The position numbers were made by a program, and so were the translations under genes. From positions 62,001-126,000 of the forward strand of contig NZ_OY780958.1 of assembly GCF_963675985.1 (NCBI RefSeq): 64,000 nucleotides of DNA. Reading direction: 5' to 3'. Below are positions 1 through 8,343 of this stretch, one piece after another. The stretch is from an uncultured Roseibium sp. (GTDB taxonomy: Bacteria; Pseudomonadota; Alphaproteobacteria; Rhizobiales; Stappiaceae). The notes beneath the pieces are model-generated. The model was given only the letters and a program-made list of their open reading frames with translations, ran no database searches and was not told the origin of the DNA. Numbering within the stretch: the stretch's first letter is position 1; each line of letters begins with the position of its first letter.

Positions 1-2
1 AG

Positions 3-1640
3 GCGGCCCGCCGGGAAAAGCAACGCGCCAGCCTCGCCGACGTGTGCGAAATGGCCGCGCAGTTCTTTCAGGCGGAGTTCGCTACCTCGAGAGGAGAAAC
101 GGCGCGGGGCTATGCTCTCAAACGGGGGTTCACGCAGGAGATTCTGAGAGAGTTTCGCTTCGGCTACGCGCCGGACAGCCGGGATTCGCTCAAGCGCTAT
201 CTGACCGGAAAGGGCGTGCCGGAAGAGATGATGGTCGAGGCTGGCCTGATCATCCGGCCCGAGGGCGGACGCCCGACCTATGACAGGTTTCGCGGACGTC
301 TGATGATCCCGATCCAGGACGAACGGGGGCGGGTCGTCGCTTTCGGCGGTCGGACGCTCGATCCGAACGGTCAGCCCAAATACCTGAACTCGCCGGAGAC
401 GCCGCTGTTCCACAAGGGCGTCATGCTGTTCAACGCGCACAGGGCCCGCGAGCCGGCCTTCAAGTCGGGCCAGGCGGTCGTGGTGGAAGGTTACCTCGAC
501 GCCATTGCGTTATGGCAGGCAGGCGTGAAACACGTGGTCGCCACGCTTGGTACGGCCTTCACTGAAGATCAGGTGATGCGGCTGTGGAAATTCGCGGCCG
601 AACCGGTCGTCTGTTTCGACGGCGACGTGGCCGGCGTCTCGGCGGCGCACCGGGCGATCGACCGCATCCTGCCGGTTCTGCGAAGTGGTTATTCGTTCCA
701 GTTCTCCTTCCTGCCGGACGGCATGGACCCGGACGACCTCATCAGGGAGCGCGGTCTCGCGGGTTTCGAGGCAGAGGTCGAGCGAGCTCAACCTCTGTTC
801 GATGCCGTCTGGGAGCGGGAGGTTGCCGTTGCCAGGCTGGATACGCCGGAACGCAAGGCGGCTTTGGAAAAGCGCTTCGACGATCTGATTGCGACCATCC
901 GCGACCAACGGGTGCGGCGGCGCTATCAGCTCGACATCAAGCTGAAGCTGTCCAATCTGTTTTTCGAAATGTCCCGGCAACGGCGCGGCGACAGGAACAA
1001 GGACAATTTCTCAAGTTATTCCGGAGCCGCTCCGGCCCGGGTCGACGCGCCCGACGCGCCGCTTTTCGGAACGGAACGTCTGGTCTGCGGGCTGTGCGTG
1101 CGCTATCCGCAGTTGCTCGACCGGCATCTGGAGCGGATCGCCAGCCTTTGGTTTTCCGACGATCTGCACCGGCGGTTTCGTGATGCTCTGTGCCGGATTG
1201 CCGATGACCGGGACGGTGCGCCGGTGACGGAACTCTCAGCCACCGCCGATGAGCCTCTGCAACAGCTTCTGGCGGAGATGATCGCCGATCGCTCGGCCGG
1301 CCTGCAGGAGCGCAACGGCGGTGCCTTTTCCGCGCTCATTCAGCGCTTCCCGCTCTTGCGTAATCATCCCCCGGAGGATTTCGTCGAAGCCGTCTTTCTG
1401 CATTTCCTGGATGTGCTGGAACTGCGCACCCTGGAAAACGAACTGGAAATGGAGATGGCCGCGAGTGAGGCCGAACTGGACGAGGACGCCTGGAACCGCA
1501 TCCGCGCCGTTACCCAGGACCTGAGCCGCCGGCGTGAGGAATGTGTGCGCGAGGAGGCGGAACTTGCCGAGCGGGCAAAGAAGATCAAGGCGACGCCGAT
1601 GCCTGTTCCCGAGCAGGTTTCAGTTGCGGCGGGTGCCTGA
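3..1640 (+). CDS. dnaG: DNA primase DnaG, 3' portion (5' end outside window)
   Basis: The frame is open from the first bases of the window, so this is the C-terminal ~545 residues of primase; the zinc-binding domain lies upstream. Seen: the primase core, then a TOPRIM domain with the Glu of VVVEGYLDAIALW and the acidic CFDGDVAG segment that binds metal, then a poorly conserved helical C-terminal region that in this family contacts DnaB. Known role: synthesis of RNA primers at the replication fork. It sits directly upstream of rpoD, as in many alphaproteobacteria. The internal GTG at 42 is not a real start, because the reading frame continues upstream of it. Confidence 0.95.
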   Translation, partial: AARREKQRASLADVCEMAAQFFQAEFATSRGETARGYALKRGFTQEILREFRFGYAPDSRDSLKRYLTGKGVPEEMMVEAGLIIRPEGGRPTYDRFRGRLMIPIQDERGRVVAFGGRTLDPNGQPKYLNSPETPLFHKGVMLFNAHRAREPAFKSGQAVVVEGYLDAIALWQAGVKHVVATLGTAFTEDQVMRLWKFAAEPVVCFDGDVAGVSAAHRAIDRILPVLRSGYSFQFSFLPDGMDPDDLIRERGLAGFEAEVERAQPLFDAVWEREVAVARLDTPERKAALEKRFDDLIATIRDQRVRRRYQLDIKLKLSNLFFEMSRQRRGDRNKDNFSSYSGAAPARVDAPDAPLFGTERLVCGLCVRYPQLLDRHLERIASLWFSDDLHRRFRDALCRIADDRDGAPVTELSATADEPLQQLLAEMIADRSAGLQERNGGAFSALIQRFPLLRNHPPEDFVEAVFLHFLDVLELRTLENELEMEMAASEAELDEDAWNRIRAVTQDLSRRREECVREEAELAERAKKIKATPMPVPEQVSVAAGA

Positions 1641-2065
1641 TGGGGCTAAATCGCCACAAAAGCACATTTTTTTAGCCGAATCTGATTGACCTGCGGCGAA
1701 TCACACTTGCGAATCGTAAACAGCAAGCTAAATACGGTATCTGCAGCAGCAACCGTCGCGGCATGGCATGAAGCCCCGGGCAATCATTCTCAAAGAGGCT
1801 GCAACAACCCGTATCGAACGCGGTGTGGCAAATGGAGCGTCATTTGCCCAGGCGTTACGCTCGTGGTTTCGGGTGAAGGCTTTTTTAGCCGCCTTTGATG
1901 CCACGGTTAATTGGGACTTAAGGGACACGGTTTACAACCCGATTCGATAAGCCAATGCAATGGGCTGCGCGGCCGTGAGGCTGGCGCGCCGGTTGTCGGG
2001 TCGGAGTAAACAGATTTTGGGCGCGGCGCGGCCGTTCACAACGGGCCGCGGTTCTGGAGCAAAAT
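1641..2065. other. dnaG-rpoD intergenic region
   Basis: A stretch of 425 bases without a convincing gene. It holds a loose inverted repeat just after the dnaG stop (GGCTAAA at 1644-1650 with TTTAGCC at 1671-1677, 20-base loop, T-rich right side), which could be a weak terminator. The rpoD promoter must lie in the remaining part, but I could not pick out one -35/-10 pair with confidence. A 60-codon open frame at 1768-1950 has no clear ribosome site and no recognisable family. Confidence 0.5.
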
Positions 2066-4123
2066 ATGGTAGCTAAGGCGACACAAGCAGACGACACGCA
2101 GGAAACCAGCACAGACGGCCCGGACGGCCCCTTGCTCGACCTGTCGGATGCCGCAGTCAAGAAGATGATCAAGGCCGCGAAAAAGCGCGGCTATGTTACC
2201 TACGACGAGCTGAACGAAGTCCTCCCCTCCGAACAGGTTTCTTCCGAAAAGATCGAAGACACCATGTCGATGCTGTCTGACATGGGCATCAACGTGATCG
2301 ATTCGGACGAAGTCGACGACGCGGCCGCGGAAGACGTCGACGGCGGCGGAGACCTTGTCGCGGCAAGTTCCGGCGCGGTCGCCAAGACGACCACGACGAA
2401 GGAGCCGACCGACCGGACGGACGATCCGGTGCGCATGTATCTGCGCGAAATGGGATCGGTGGAGCTTCTGTCGCGCGAAGGCGAAATCGCCATCGCCAAG
2501 CGCATCGAGGCCGGCCGCGAGGCGATGATCGCGGGCTTGTGCGAAAGCCCGCTCACTTTCCAGGCGATCATCATCTGGCGCGACGAGTTGAACGAAGGCA
2601 AAGTTCTGCTGCGCGACATCATCGATCTGGAAGCGACCTATGCCGGTCCGGACGCCAAGGCCGGTCCCGCCAGCGCCAACGATGACGACGAGCCTGGTGA
2701 TGAGGACGAGGACGGGCAGTCCGCCAGCGCCGCTCCGGAAGCCAGGACCGGCGCCGCGCCCGACGCCAAGGGCGGTGCCGACGAGGCAACCGGCTCCGAA
2801 GGTGAGGGCGACGGCGAGGGAGATGACGGCGAGGACGACGACGAGTTCGAAGCCAACGTTTCGCTGTCCGCGATGGAAGCGGAACTGAAGCCGGCCGTCC
2901 TGGAAACCTTCGACCGGGTTGCCGACAGCTACAAGAAGCTGCGCCGTTTGCAGGACCAGCTGGTCGAGAACAAGCTGGCCAACCGGACGCTGTCTCCGTC
3001 CCAGGAGCGCCGCTACAAGAAGCTGAAGGAAGAGATCGTCATCGACGTGAAGAGCCTGTCGCTCAACCAGAACCGTATCGATGCCCTGGTTGCCCAGCTC
3101 TATGACATCAACAAGCGGCTGATGGGCTATGAAGGCCGTCTGCTGCGTCTGGCCGACAGCTACAACGTCGACCGGACCGACTTCCTGAAACAGTACCAGG
3201 GTGCGGAACTCGATCCGAACTGGCTGCGCAAGGTGGCGAACCTGTCCACCCGCGGGTGGAAGACCTTCATCGCCAAGGAAAAGGAAACCATTCGCGAGTT
3301 GCGTCAGGAAATCCAGACGCTGGCGACCGAAACCGGTCTGGAAATCACCGAATTCCGCCGTATCGTCGCCATGGTGCAGAAGGGCGAGCGCGAAGCGCGG
3401 ATCGCCAAGAAGGAAATGGTCGAGGCGAACCTGCGTCTCGTGATCTCCATTGCCAAGAAATACACCAACCGCGGCCTGCAGTTCCTGGACCTGATCCAGG
3501 AAGGCAACATCGGCCTGATGAAGGCGGTGGACAAGTTCGAATACCGCCGCGGCTACAAGTTCTCCACCTACGCCACGTGGTGGATCCGGCAGGCGATCAC
3601 CCGTTCGATCGCCGACCAGGCGCGCACGATCCGTATTCCGGTCCACATGATCGAGACGATCAACAAGATCGTCCGGACTTCGCGTCAGATGCTGCACGAG
3701 ATCGGCCGCGAGCCGACCCCGGAAGAGCTGGCCGAAAAGCTGCAGATGCCGCTGGAAAAGGTGCGCAAGGTCCTGAAGATCGCCAAGGAGCCGATCTCGC
3801 TCGAAACCCCGATCGGGGACGAGGAAGATTCGCATCTGGGCGACTTCATCGAGGACAAGAACGCGGTCCTGCCGATCGACGCGGCGATCCAGTCGAACCT
3901 GCGCGAGACCACGACCCGCGTGTTGGCGTCGCTGACGCCGCGCGAGGAACGCGTGCTGCGCATGCGCTTCGGTATCGGCATGAACACCGACCACACGCTG
4001 GAAGAAGTCGGCCAGCAGTTCTCGGTGACGCGCGAACGTATCCGCCAGATCGAGGCCAAAGCGCTCAGAAAGCTGAAGCACCCGAGCCGGTCGCGAAAGC
4101 TGCGGTCGTTCCTCGACAGCTAA
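2066..4123 (+). CDS. rpoD: RNA polymerase primary sigma factor RpoD
   Basis: A 685-residue housekeeping sigma-70 factor. Seen in order: region 1.1 (about 20-85), region 1.2 (about 110-150, DDPVRMYLREMGSVELLSRE), a long Asp/Glu-rich insert (about 205-262), the non-essential region, region 2 with NLRLVISIAKKY and the -10 recognition and melting segment ending STYATWWIRQAITR (about 450-535), region 3, and region 4.2 with the HTH TLEEVGQQFSVTRERIRQIE (about 640-665). The gene is complete and ends in a strong terminator. Odd: a decayed second copy of its last ~170 bases lies about 740 bases downstream. Confidence 0.98.
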   Translation: MVAKATQADDTQETSTDGPDGPLLDLSDAAVKKMIKAAKKRGYVTYDELNEVLPSEQVSSEKIEDTMSMLSDMGINVIDSDEVDDAAAEDVDGGGDLVAASSGAVAKTTTTKEPTDRTDDPVRMYLREMGSVELLSREGEIAIAKRIEAGREAMIAGLCESPLTFQAIIIWRDELNEGKVLLRDIIDLEATYAGPDAKAGPASANDDDEPGDEDEDGQSASAAPEARTGAAPDAKGGADEATGSEGEGDGEGDDGEDDDEFEANVSLSAMEAELKPAVLETFDRVADSYKKLRRLQDQLVENKLANRTLSPSQERRYKKLKEEIVIDVKSLSLNQNRIDALVAQLYDINKRLMGYEGRLLRLADSYNVDRTDFLKQYQGAELDPNWLRKVANLSTRGWKTFIAKEKETIRELRQEIQTLATETGLEITEFRRIVAMVQKGEREARIAKKEMVEANLRLVISIAKKYTNRGLQFLDLIQEGNIGLMKAVDKFEYRRGYKFSTYATWWIRQAITRSIADQARTIRIPVHMIETINKIVRTSRQMLHEIGREPTPEELAEKLQMPLEKVRKVLKIAKEPISLETPIGDEEDSHLGDFIEDKNAVLPIDAAIQSNLRETTTRVLASLTPREERVLRMRFGIGMNTDHTLEEVGQQFSVTRERIRQIEAKALRKLKHPSRSRKLRSFLDS

Positions 4124-4150
4124 CGGCCTTAGTCATTAGAGCGCTTTTCT

Positions 4151-4179
4151 AAAACCCGGCTTTTCGCCGGGTTTTTTTT
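4151..4179 (+). terminator. Intrinsic terminator of rpoD
   Basis: Perfect 10-base inverted repeat: AAAACCCGGC at 4151-4160, loop TTTTC, GCCGGGTTTT at 4166-4175, continuing into a run of eight T (4172-4179). It lies 28 bases after the rpoD stop. Confidence 0.9.
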
Positions 4180-4220
4180 GTTGTAATGGTTGTAATATTT
4201 TCGGAACTTTGGAGCGTAAG

Positions 4221-4604
4221 TTGAAAAGCAATTTCGAACTCGACGTTTCTGAAGATTTGCGGCCAAGAGTATCAAGGGAGCTGGGTATTCCCTTGGAATG
4301 GGATGAGGCTATAGATAAGCTTCCATCTCTTCCATTGCATAGCATTTCGGGAATATCCGTATTTCTTATTCGATTCTACAGAAAGAATAGATCGGAAAAT
4401 ATTGGAAATCGGTGTGCATTTGAGCCGAGTTGTTCACGGTATGCCGAGTTATGCTTCCGCATGTTTGGGTGGCGTTCTGGGTTTATTCTAACCGTGAAAC
4501 GTCTGATGCGATGCAAGGCTTGCAACGGCGGTCTGGATTTGCCTCCGAACGTGGATGCTAACTGGTATAAGGATTTGGAGGAAAGAGTATGCAATATCGC
4601 GTAG
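4221..4604 (+). CDS. YidD-family membrane protein insertion efficiency factor
   Basis: About 127 residues. The last ~70 carry the YidD signature: CAFEPSCSRYAE, an amphipathic stretch (FRMFGWRSGFILTVKRLMRC), then CNGGLDLPPN near the end. Known family role: a small membrane-associated helper of YidC/Sec protein insertion, usually encoded between rnpA and yidC. Odd here: it has an extra ~50-residue N-terminal segment, sits behind rpoD rather than near yidC, and is much more AT-rich than its neighbours, suggesting transfer. I chose TTG at 4221 because GGAG (4211-4214) precedes it at normal spacing; TTG at 4209 would overlap that site. It overlaps the next gene by 16 bases, so the two are probably co-transcribed. 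Confidence 0.8.
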   Translation: MKSNFELDVSEDLRPRVSRELGIPLEWDEAIDKLPSLPLHSISGISVFLIRFYRKNRSENIGNRCAFEPSCSRYAELCFRMFGWRSGFILTVKRLMRCKACNGGLDLPPNVDANWYKDLEERVCNIA

Positions 4605-4774
4605 AGAGCATTGGAGCAGCATTCTCCGATAAGGCAATCAGTGATTTGTCCACCTTGCTTAGTTCTCGTTCAAATGAAGGATGGGAGCTTCACACAGTTT
4701 TTTCCGTCGAGAAAAAGGGATGCTTAGGTTCTAGCGAAGGTCAGACTTATTTGGCGATCTATCGCAAAAAATAA
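4589..4774 (+). CDS. DUF4177-like small protein
   Basis: A 61-residue protein starting MQYRVESIGAAF and holding the pattern typical of DUF4177: an N-terminal beta strand, then LSSRSNEGWELHTVFSV and a closing strand TYLAIYRKK. Function is unknown for the family. It has a strong ribosome site (GGAGG upstream of ATG) and overlaps the end of the yidD-like gene. It shares that gene's low GC content. Family assignment is by eye from the NEGWEL core and overall length. Confidence 0.65.
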   Translation: MQYRVESIGAAFSDKAISDLSTLLSSRSNEGWELHTVFSVEKKGCLGSSEGQTYLAIYRKK

Positions 4775-4863
4775 AAAAATCAATATTTGTAGTACGGATC
4801 GAATACTGCGCGATTTTTATAAACTCCGTGTGTCCTTGTCTTGCTGATGCCGTGCGGGAAACA

Positions 4864-5032
4864 GGTGCTGCTGCGCATGCGCCGGCAGGACTATCGACCA
4901 CACGCCGGAAGAAGTCGGCCTGCAGTTCTCGGTGATCCGCGAACGCATCCGTTAGATCGAGGCCAAGGCGCTCAGAAAGCTGAAGCAGCCGAGCTGGTGG
5001 CAAAAGCTGCGGTCGTTCTCCTGGACAGTTAA
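4864..5032 (+). pseudogene. Degenerate duplicate of the rpoD 3' end
   Basis: Nucleotide comparison with rpoD 3951-4120 shows long near-identical blocks, for example the stretch coding for EEVG-QFSV-RERIR and the block from 4956 reading into KALRKLK. The copy carries an in-frame TAG at 4953-4955 where rpoD has the CAG of RIRQIE, several substitutions, and a small insertion just before its stop codon. It covers only region 4.2 and cannot make a sigma factor. It is best read as a displaced or duplicated 3' end left by an insertion downstream of rpoD. Confidence 0.85.
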
Positions 5033-5058
5033 ACGGACGGACTACTCAAAAGAAGAAA

Positions 5059-5080
5059 GACCCGGCGGTAACACCGGGTC
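5059..5080. repeat. Hairpin repeat, copy 1 (GACCCGG/CCGGGTC)
   Basis: A 7-base stem, GACCCGG at 5059-5065 and CCGGGTC at 5074-5080, around the loop CGGTAACA. It has no T-run. It shares the core CCCGGCGGTAAC with the second hairpin and the right half GGTAACGCCGGG-like with the third. Confidence 0.7.
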
Positions 5081-5269
5081 GATGTGTCGACAAAGCTCTA
5101 TCCATTCCATGGTCGCTCCGGTCAAGCGACTACGCGAGCTGGGGCTGGGGAGGCAAAAGCCCAACGGTTTCAAGACTATTCATGTGAAAAAGGTCGTGGC
5201 TCGCCGGTCCTGGATTTCCGATGACGCTTCGTCCAGGATGAGTTAAACGGAGTTTGGTATCAATCTCGC

Positions 5270-5292
5270 CCGGCGGTAACGCCGGTTTTTTT
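5270..5292 (+). terminator. Hairpin repeat, copy 2; intrinsic terminator form
   Basis: CCGGCG at 5270-5275, tetraloop GTAA, CGCCGG at 5280-5285, then seven T. It has the full form of a rho-independent terminator on the + strand, yet no intact gene precedes it closely. It probably belonged to the gene now lost or decayed upstream. Confidence 0.75.
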
Positions 5293-5340
5293 GTCTGGAG
5301 CCATTGAAAGCGTTGGGGCATCCCCGGAAAAGTGAATCCT

Positions 5341-5363
5341 GCCTTGGTAACGCCGGGTTTTTT
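5341..5363 (+). repeat. Hairpin repeat, copy 3 (degenerate)
   Basis: GCCTTGGTAACGCCGGG followed by six T resembles copy 2, but the left arm is mutated so the stem is weak. It lies about 40 bases before the DUF930 gene. The stretch between 5081 and 5269 holds nothing else I can recognise. Confidence 0.5.
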
Positions 5364-5401
5364 GTTTGTACCTGATGCTCTAGGTTCAAAAGTGGTGGTC
5401 G

Positions 5402-6790
5402 ATGTCGGAAAGGTTCCCGATCTCAGTGCAGATGACAAAAGGTGACCGGACCTTTGCGTCCGACGCGCCCGCTTTGACCCTGATTCCCGCCAATGATGCG
5501 CCGATTCACGAGACACGGCGCACGTACCGCTGGTTTTTTGGCGGAGAACTCGCCGTCTCCCTGCTTCTGCACGCGCTTGTGGCGGTGGCCCTGACTGGTG
5601 TTGTCGCCCGGCAATTTGCCCAGCCCCAGGTGGACCCGATCAGCGTGGAACTGGTGGCGCCTCCGGAGGCCGAAACACCGGAACCAAAGGAGCAGGAACT
5701 CAAGATTCCGGAGCTTGAACAACCGAAACCGGAAGTGCCGGAGCCGGAAGAAAAACAGCCGCCCGAGCAAAAGCAGGAAGAAGAAAAGCCGGAGGAAAAG
5801 AAGCAGGAAGCGCCACCGCCTCCGCCACCACCCCCGCCATCGGAACAAAAGCCGGAAGAAAAACCGGCGGAGCCGGAAAAGCAGTCCGAGCCGGAAAAGC
5901 AGTCCGAACCCGAAAAGAAGGCGGAGCCGGACAAGACCGCTGAGGAAAAGCCTGTTCCGGAAATCCTAAAGCCGGTGGTGGAGTTCGGTGACACCGACAG
6001 CGGACCGCGCAAGGCCGAGGACGGATCGGCGGCGCAGGAGGCGAATACCTCCGAGCAGCCCGAGGACGAGCCGACAGAGACTGAGAAAGCCGGGCAGGAG
6101 ACCGGAGAGCCGGAAGATGCGCAGAAGGCGGAAACCGACCCTGCCGACACTCCGCCGGACGAAACGGCTGACGATCAGGAGAAGCCTCAGGAAGAGCAAC
6201 CTCAATCCGAGCAAACGGAAACAAATTCTTCCGAAGCGCCCGCGCCACAGATCCTGACATCGGATACGGCAGCAGATGCAGCGCCCGATGATTTCGGGAC
6301 TGTCGGGCGGATCGTGACTTCGGCCACACCCGCACCGAAGCCCGCGCATCGTCCGGCGGCGAGAACCGCTTCGAACACGGCTGCGAATTCAGGAGGGACA
6401 AGCGGGAGGTCCGGGCGATCGTCTCCCCGGCTGGCGGAGGCACGGCAGCTGTTTTCCGATTCGATCCTTGGCGGGCAGCGGGCGAAGACGGCCATGGCCG
6501 GCATGCCTCCCGGGCAGAGGCTGAACCTCCTGTGCATGACCGAATTACGGGCTCAGTTGCAGGACTGGGATCCTGCCCGCCCGCCGGAAATGCTGCCTTC
6601 GTTCAGGCCCCAGGGGGGCAATGTGCTGGAACCGAGGCAGGCCGCCTATGGCTCGCGTGGCGATTGGTACGACCTCAATTTCCGCTGCGAGACCGATAAG
6701 GGCGTAACGCGGGTGGTGAAATTCTCGTTCAGGATCGGCCCGCCGATCCCGCCGGCCAAGTGGCAGGCGCGCGGGCTGCCGCCTTTTTGA
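5402..6790 (+). CDS. DUF930-domain, TonB/TolA-like envelope protein
   Basis: 462 residues. Seen: a short cytoplasmic N-terminus, one membrane helix (about 48-70, AVSLLLHALVAVALTGVVA), then a very long Pro/Glu/Lys-rich spacer (about 80-290) with PEKQSEPEK-type tandem repeats, and a compact C-terminal domain (about 345-462) with RLNLLCMTELRAQLQ and two Cys residues, the pattern of DUF930. The layout matches proteins that span the periplasm from an inner-membrane anchor, like TonB or TolA, but no ExbBD or TolQR partners are nearby. Function is unknown. A start at ATG 5432 is also possible. Confidence 0.75.
   Translation: MSERFPISVQMTKGDRTFASDAPALTLIPANDAPIHETRRTYRWFFGGELAVSLLLHALVAVALTGVVARQFAQPQVDPISVELVAPPEAETPEPKEQELKIPELEQPKPEVPEPEEKQPPEQKQEEEKPEEKKQEAPPPPPPPPPSEQKPEEKPAEPEKQSEPEKQSEPEKKAEPDKTAEEKPVPEILKPVVEFGDTDSGPRKAEDGSAAQEANTSEQPEDEPTETEKAGQETGEPEDAQKAETDPADTPPDETADDQEKPQEEQPQSEQTETNSSEAPAPQILTSDTAADAAPDDFGTVGRIVTSATPAPKPAHRPAARTASNTAANSGGTSGRSGRSSPRLAEARQLFSDSILGGQRAKTAMAGMPPGQRLNLLCMTELRAQLQDWDPARPPEMLPSFRPQGGNVLEPRQAAYGSRGDWYDLNFRCETDKGVTRVVKFSFRIGPPIPPAKWQARGLPPF
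5871..5918 (+). repeat. Tandem repeat coding for EPEKQS units
   Basis: Inside the DUF930 gene the unit GAGCCGGAAAAGCAGTCC recurs head to tail (two near-exact copies and a third diverged), coding PEKQSEPEKQSEPEKKAEP. Such repeats expand and shrink easily and set the length of the spacer. Confidence 0.7.
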
Positions 6791-6804
6791 ATTTTCAAAG
6801 GAAA

Positions 6805-6830
6805 CGGCGCGAGGAGTAGTCCCCGCGCCG
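6805..6830. terminator. Probable shared terminator between convergent genes
   Basis: CGGCGCG at 6805-6811 pairs with CGCGCCG at 6824-6830, with further GGA/TCC pairing inside. It lies between the DUF930 gene (+) and the slipin gene (-). There is no long T-run on either side, so efficiency is uncertain. Confidence 0.5.
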
Positions 6831-6846
6831 CTGATGTTGTCAGGCC

Positions 6847-8001
6847 TTAGGCCGCGCTCTCGTCGCGCAGGCGGACGAGGTCGTGCATCAGGCCGCCGGT
6901 GCCGTTGTGGACCGTCAGGCGGTCCACCTTTTCGGCGATGGCTTCGAGCGCTTCCAGTTCCTTCAGCCGCAGCATGACCGGGTTTTCGGCCATGACCTTC
7001 GCGGTGTTCAGAAGCGAACGGGTGGCGTTCGTTTCCTCGCGGCGCCGGATCACGTTGGCTTCGGCTTCCTTTTCGGCCTGCACCACCATGTTGAGGATCT
7101 CGCGCATTTCCCCCGGCAGGATCACGTCCTTCAGGGTGATGTCGGAGACCTCAAGCCCGATCTTCGCCATATCGGCGCGGACCTTGTCGGCGGCTTCCGC
7201 GTTGACCTCGCCCTTCTTTTCCAGGATCTGGTCAAGCTTCATGGCGCCGAGGGTCCGGCGGTAGGCGACCTGCAGCGCCCGGTAGAGCGCGTCGGAGAAG
7301 TCCTTCACGTCGTGGGCGGCGGTCACCGGATCGACAACGCGGTAATCCGCGGTGATGTTGATCCGGATGGTCACCCGGTCGAGGGTCAGGACTTCCTGGC
7401 CGGTCACGTCCAGGCTCTGGCGCTTCAGGTCGATCACCTTCTGGGTGACCGTCCGGCCCGCCTTCCAGTAAGCGTGGATGCCCGGTTCCTGGACGGCGGT
7501 CATCACACCGTCGATGTAGACGAGCGCGACCTGGCCGTCGGCGACCGGCACGATGACGAACTGAGCCGTCTGCTTGGCATCGCCCAGACGACGCATCAGC
7601 GCGGCCGGGACGACCGGTTCCGCCTGCGTGTCGATCACGGTCACGGTCCACGGACCGGTGACGGTCCACAGGACCAGCCGCTGGTCCGGCCCCATGACGG
7701 AATAGACCCGGCCATCGCGTTCCACCACGGCCACTTCGCCGGGCTTCGTCCGGACGACCGTCAGGTGCTCAGCTGCAATCTCGGGGAGTTTGTCGAAGAG
7801 CGCCTTTTCGTAGGGCGAGCGGAATTCGGGCGCGGCCAGGTTATGCCGTTCGATCACGAGTGAACCGCTTCCATTCGGCAGCCAGTATTCGCCCGGCGTC
7901 AGAATGGTCCGCAGTTCGCCCTTCACCAGGTGGAGAGCCCGTTCGTTTTCCTGGATCAGCACGCGGGTGCGGCCCAGGATCTTTTCGAGAATTCGCATCA
8001 T
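6847..8001 (-). CDS. Slipin family SPFH/band-7 membrane scaffold protein
   Basis: About 384 residues. Seen: a short N-terminal part, then the SPFH core (about 165-300) with DGVMTAVQEPGIHAYWK, LTLDRVTIRINITADYRV and YRRTLGAMKLDQIL, then a charged helical C-terminus including VVQAEKEAEANVIRRREE, typical of stomatin/slipin oligomers. It lacks a clear N-terminal membrane helix and is longer than many slipins because of a ~100-residue N-terminal extension. ATG at 8001 is chosen because AAGGAG precedes it. Upstream on the same strand lie three tRNA-like modules and a sigma-54-like promoter. Slipins occur in RNA-repair (RtcR-type) loci in some bacteria, to my recollection; no rtcB or rtcR is present here. 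Confidence 0.85.
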   Translation of the reverse strand: MMRILEKILGRTRVLIQENERALHLVKGELRTILTPGEYWLPNGSGSLVIERHNLAAPEFRSPYEKALFDKLPEIAAEHLTVVRTKPGEVAVVERDGRVYSVMGPDQRLVLWTVTGPWTVTVIDTQAEPVVPAALMRRLGDAKQTAQFVIVPVADGQVALVYIDGVMTAVQEPGIHAYWKAGRTVTQKVIDLKRQSLDVTGQEVLTLDRVTIRINITADYRVVDPVTAAHDVKDFSDALYRALQVAYRRTLGAMKLDQILEKKGEVNAEAADKVRADMAKIGLEVSDITLKDVILPGEMREILNMVVQAEKEAEANVIRRREETNATRSLLNTAKVMAENPVMLRLKELEALEAIAEKVDRLTVHNGTGGLMHDLVRLRDESAA

Positions 8002-8160
8002 CTTCGTTACTCCTTCCATCGCGCTAAGGCACTTTGGTCGTCCTTTCTGTTTGTCTGTTTCGTTTCAGTCCCGGGTCCGCGGATGCGGGAGATCCGAAGG
8101 GAGCACCGGAGCCTACGCCGGGCCGGAAGCAAGCGGACCTTGCGGCGGACAGGCAGAGCG

Positions 8161-8180
8161 CGCCTGTTCGAAAACAGGCG
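8161..8180 (-). other. UUCG-capped RNA hairpin in the slipin leader
   Basis: Perfect 8-base stem (CGCCTGTT at 8161-8168, AACAGGCG at 8173-8180) whose loop reads TTCG on the minus strand, giving a very stable tetraloop in RNA. It lies between the tRNA-like modules and the slipin start. A second compact hairpin, GCTTGCG/CGCAAGC at 8277-8292, lies nearby. No T-run follows, so neither looks like a terminator; they suggest a structured leader or separate small RNA. Confidence 0.6.
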
Positions 8181-8343
8181 GTTTCGGCAAGTCCGCGGCG
8201 CGGTCATTGCGACAAGCCGGGCGGGAGCGCCGGGCATCGGCAAGGCTTTCCCGGCCGCGCGAAAGCGGCGGGTCAGGCTTGCGTCCGCAAGCTCCCTTCA
8301 AATCCCGCAATTGAGACAGCGTGAGTGGCTGTTGGCTTTACAG

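Noticed and set aside
1768..1950. Small gene between dnaG and rpoD
   Set aside because: No ribosome site, ordinary base composition for non-coding sequence, and it overlaps the expected rpoD promoter region.
2036..4081. Long open frame on the minus strand across rpoD (681 codons)
   Set aside because: It mirrors the high-GC third codon positions of rpoD. The translation is rich in Arg, His, Leu and Gln with no recognisable domain.
4124..5401. Transposon or insertion sequence
   Set aside because: No terminal inverted repeats, target duplications or transposase were found. Only the duplicated rpoD end suggests insertion.
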